DNA from: Aphelocoma coerulescens
Lineage: Eukaryota; Chordata; Aves; Passeriformes; Corvidae
Reading direction: 5' to 3'
DNA: 64,000 bases
Assembly: GCF_041296385.1 (NCBI RefSeq)
Contig: NW_027183518.1
Location: 124,001 to 188,000 of the forward strand
Positions 63,033 through 64,000 of the stretch are shown piece after piece (the first letter of the stretch is position 1; every line of letters starts with the position of its first letter). Under the pieces are notes generated by a model that had not been told where the DNA came from, did no database searches, and saw only the letters and a program-made list of their open reading frames with translations. The translations under genes were made by a program, and so were the position numbers.

Positions 63033-64000
63033 ATGCGTCAGGAGAGAAACACTTGCTGGATGAGCTTTTCGCTGGCCAAGACTTTCAACGCAGCACCACC
63101 ATTCGGGCAAGGAGGAGGAGAAAGGAGGAGCATCTTTTCGTCCTGGCCCGTTCTTCTGCGCGAGACGCCTCTCCGCGTCTTCGCTCCCTGCAAGGCTGTA
63201 ATGTGCGCCGTGGTACTTGGAAGTGAGAAGGCAGGTGCAGAGAGCACCGCGATCTGGCGGCGCCGTGCAGGCTGGAAAGGAAAGAGGGCTGCCACCGGAA
63301 TGTGGTGCGAATACCGGTTTGCACGCGTCGAGGGTAAGCTCTGGGTGAGCTTGCTGGCCTAAAACTGTTCTCTGTGCCAGACGCAGGCGAGAAGCTTTCC
63401 GTTAAGAATCAGGCTGCCACGCAAACAGAACGTGGTGCTACTACCTACCTAGCGCTGCGAGGGAAAGTGCATAGCCCAGGCGTGTTTCGGCAGAAGCAGC
63501 AGCGCGGAGCGTTTCGCTGCCGGCACAGCGCTCTCTGGGCGAGAAGCGGACGACGGTTTGACTCCGGCAGAATGAAAGCGCCACATGGTACGAAGAGCAT
63601 CGGAATGAAGGCAGAGCACCGAGCTGCTGCCGTGCGCATCGCACAGGCTGCGAGAGGAAGCGTGGCTGTCACTGGCTTCTTTGCGGGTTCACGTTAGCAG
63701 TTGAAAACAGAAAGTTCCACTTGCAGCTACTTGTGCTGCTACCTATTTCTCTTCCAGCTCTCCCTGGAAAGAATTGTGCCGAGCTTTACGCTTCCAGATG
63801 CACAGATGACGGTGGTAGATGCGGCAGAGAATAGAAAGACAGCGCGCAGCGGACAGTTTCTGGTGCTTTACGTGAGGCAAGGGGGAAGTGCAGCCCAGCA
63901 GTGGCTTTTACTTCTGGAGCCTTTTGCTTTGGTAGCAGCAGCTGCTGCGAGTGGGCAACGGAGCTGCGAGAGTGCGTAATGTGACGGCACATCTCGCTGA
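63033..64000 (+). repeat. Satellite monomer 44, partial (5' 968 bp)
   Basis: Right-edge copy cut by the window boundary. Alleles visible: 395A (63427), CTA, 476G, no AG insertion, no 7-bp deletion. The array clearly continues beyond the window. Confidence 0.97.

Larger units (their letters stand above)
1..64000 (+). repeat. Tandem satellite array, 1.46-kb monomer, 43 full copies plus two partial
   Basis: The same sequence recurs from end to end in one orientation, with monomer starts at 256, 1714, 3174, 4632 and so on to 63033. Spacing is 1458, 1460, 1461 or 1454 bp. The lengths are fully explained by three indels: a CTA insertion (+3), an AG insertion (+2) and a 7-bp deletion (-7, on a CTA background). 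Substitutions are few: six recurrent sites were seen (s395, s476, s693, s1086, s1249, s1272) plus s1439 in two copies, and four single-copy changes. No inversion, foreign insertion or spacer between copies was seen, and neither array edge lies in the window. Copies this alike imply recent or continuing homogenisation by unequal exchange, conversion or amplification (inference). No shorter sub-repeat is evident inside the monomer. Function is unknown; centromeric, subtelomeric or interstitial location cannot be told from this sequence. Confidence 0.99.

Noticed and set aside
1..64000. Regular ~1.46-kb repetition considered as a CRISPR array, rDNA array, IS concatemer or plasmid multimer
   Set aside because: The unit has no short repeat-spacer structure, no rRNA, no transposase or replication gene and no terminal inverted repeats.
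1..64000. Possibility that the array is a simple assembly loop of one monomer
   Set aside because: Copies carry a non-periodic pattern of variants with domains and private changes, which a collapsed loop would not produce. Local block duplicates (25.5-42.2 kb) could still be assembly errors and need long-read confirmation.
1..64000. Nucleosome-phasing idea: 1461 bp is about eight units of 183 bp
   Set aside because: No internal periodicity near that length was visible; the arithmetic alone is not evidence.

Overview
The whole 64-kb window is one uninterrupted head-to-tail satellite array. A single monomer of about 1.46 kb is repeated in one orientation: 43 complete copies plus a 255-bp piece at the left edge and a 968-bp piece at the right edge. 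No unique sequence, mobile element, RNA gene, CRISPR array or recognisable protein gene was found. Monomers are 1458 bp (10 copies), 1460 bp (2), 1461 bp (29) or 1454 bp (2). Any two copies differ at only a handful of positions, so identity is above 99% by inspection.

Organism: a long, highly homogenised array with a kb-scale unit and no bacterial gene content points to a eukaryotic nuclear genome. Base composition is about 55% GC by sampling a few lines, and CpG is plentiful, which argues against a heavily CpG-methylated genome such as a typical vertebrate satellite. A protist such as a coccidian apicomplexan would fit the composition, but this is a weak guess and no diagnostic sequence supports it.

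Numbering: monomers are counted from the ATG that follows CAGCGA (first full copy at 256). Positions quoted as sNNN are those of a 1458-bp copy. Ten recurrent variable sites describe the array: s395 A/G; a CTA insertion after 408; s476 A/G; s693 T/G; an AG insertion at 820; a 7-bp deletion at about 920-926; s1086 A/G; s1249 T/C; s1272 G/C; s1439 T/C. Four further changes are private to one copy.

Layout: about 1-11.9 kb is a left domain of copies without CTA and with 1249T. About 11.9-19.2 kb is a mosaic transition with chimeric copies. From about 19.2 kb to the end, every copy carries CTA and, with one exception (monomer 42), 1249C. Inside the right domain two blocks of about 7.9 kb share the same marker pattern at an offset of exactly six monomers (8766 bp). 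This suggests multi-monomer duplications, and small patches suggest gene conversion.

The most interesting candidate is on the + strand of the first 662 bp of each monomer. Two open frames are separated by a 47-nt segment with donor, branch-like, pyrimidine-tract and acceptor signals, and removing it joins the frames exactly. The three recurrent variants within this interval are all silent or add one whole codon, while both frame-breaking indels lie outside it. This is suggestive but unproven.
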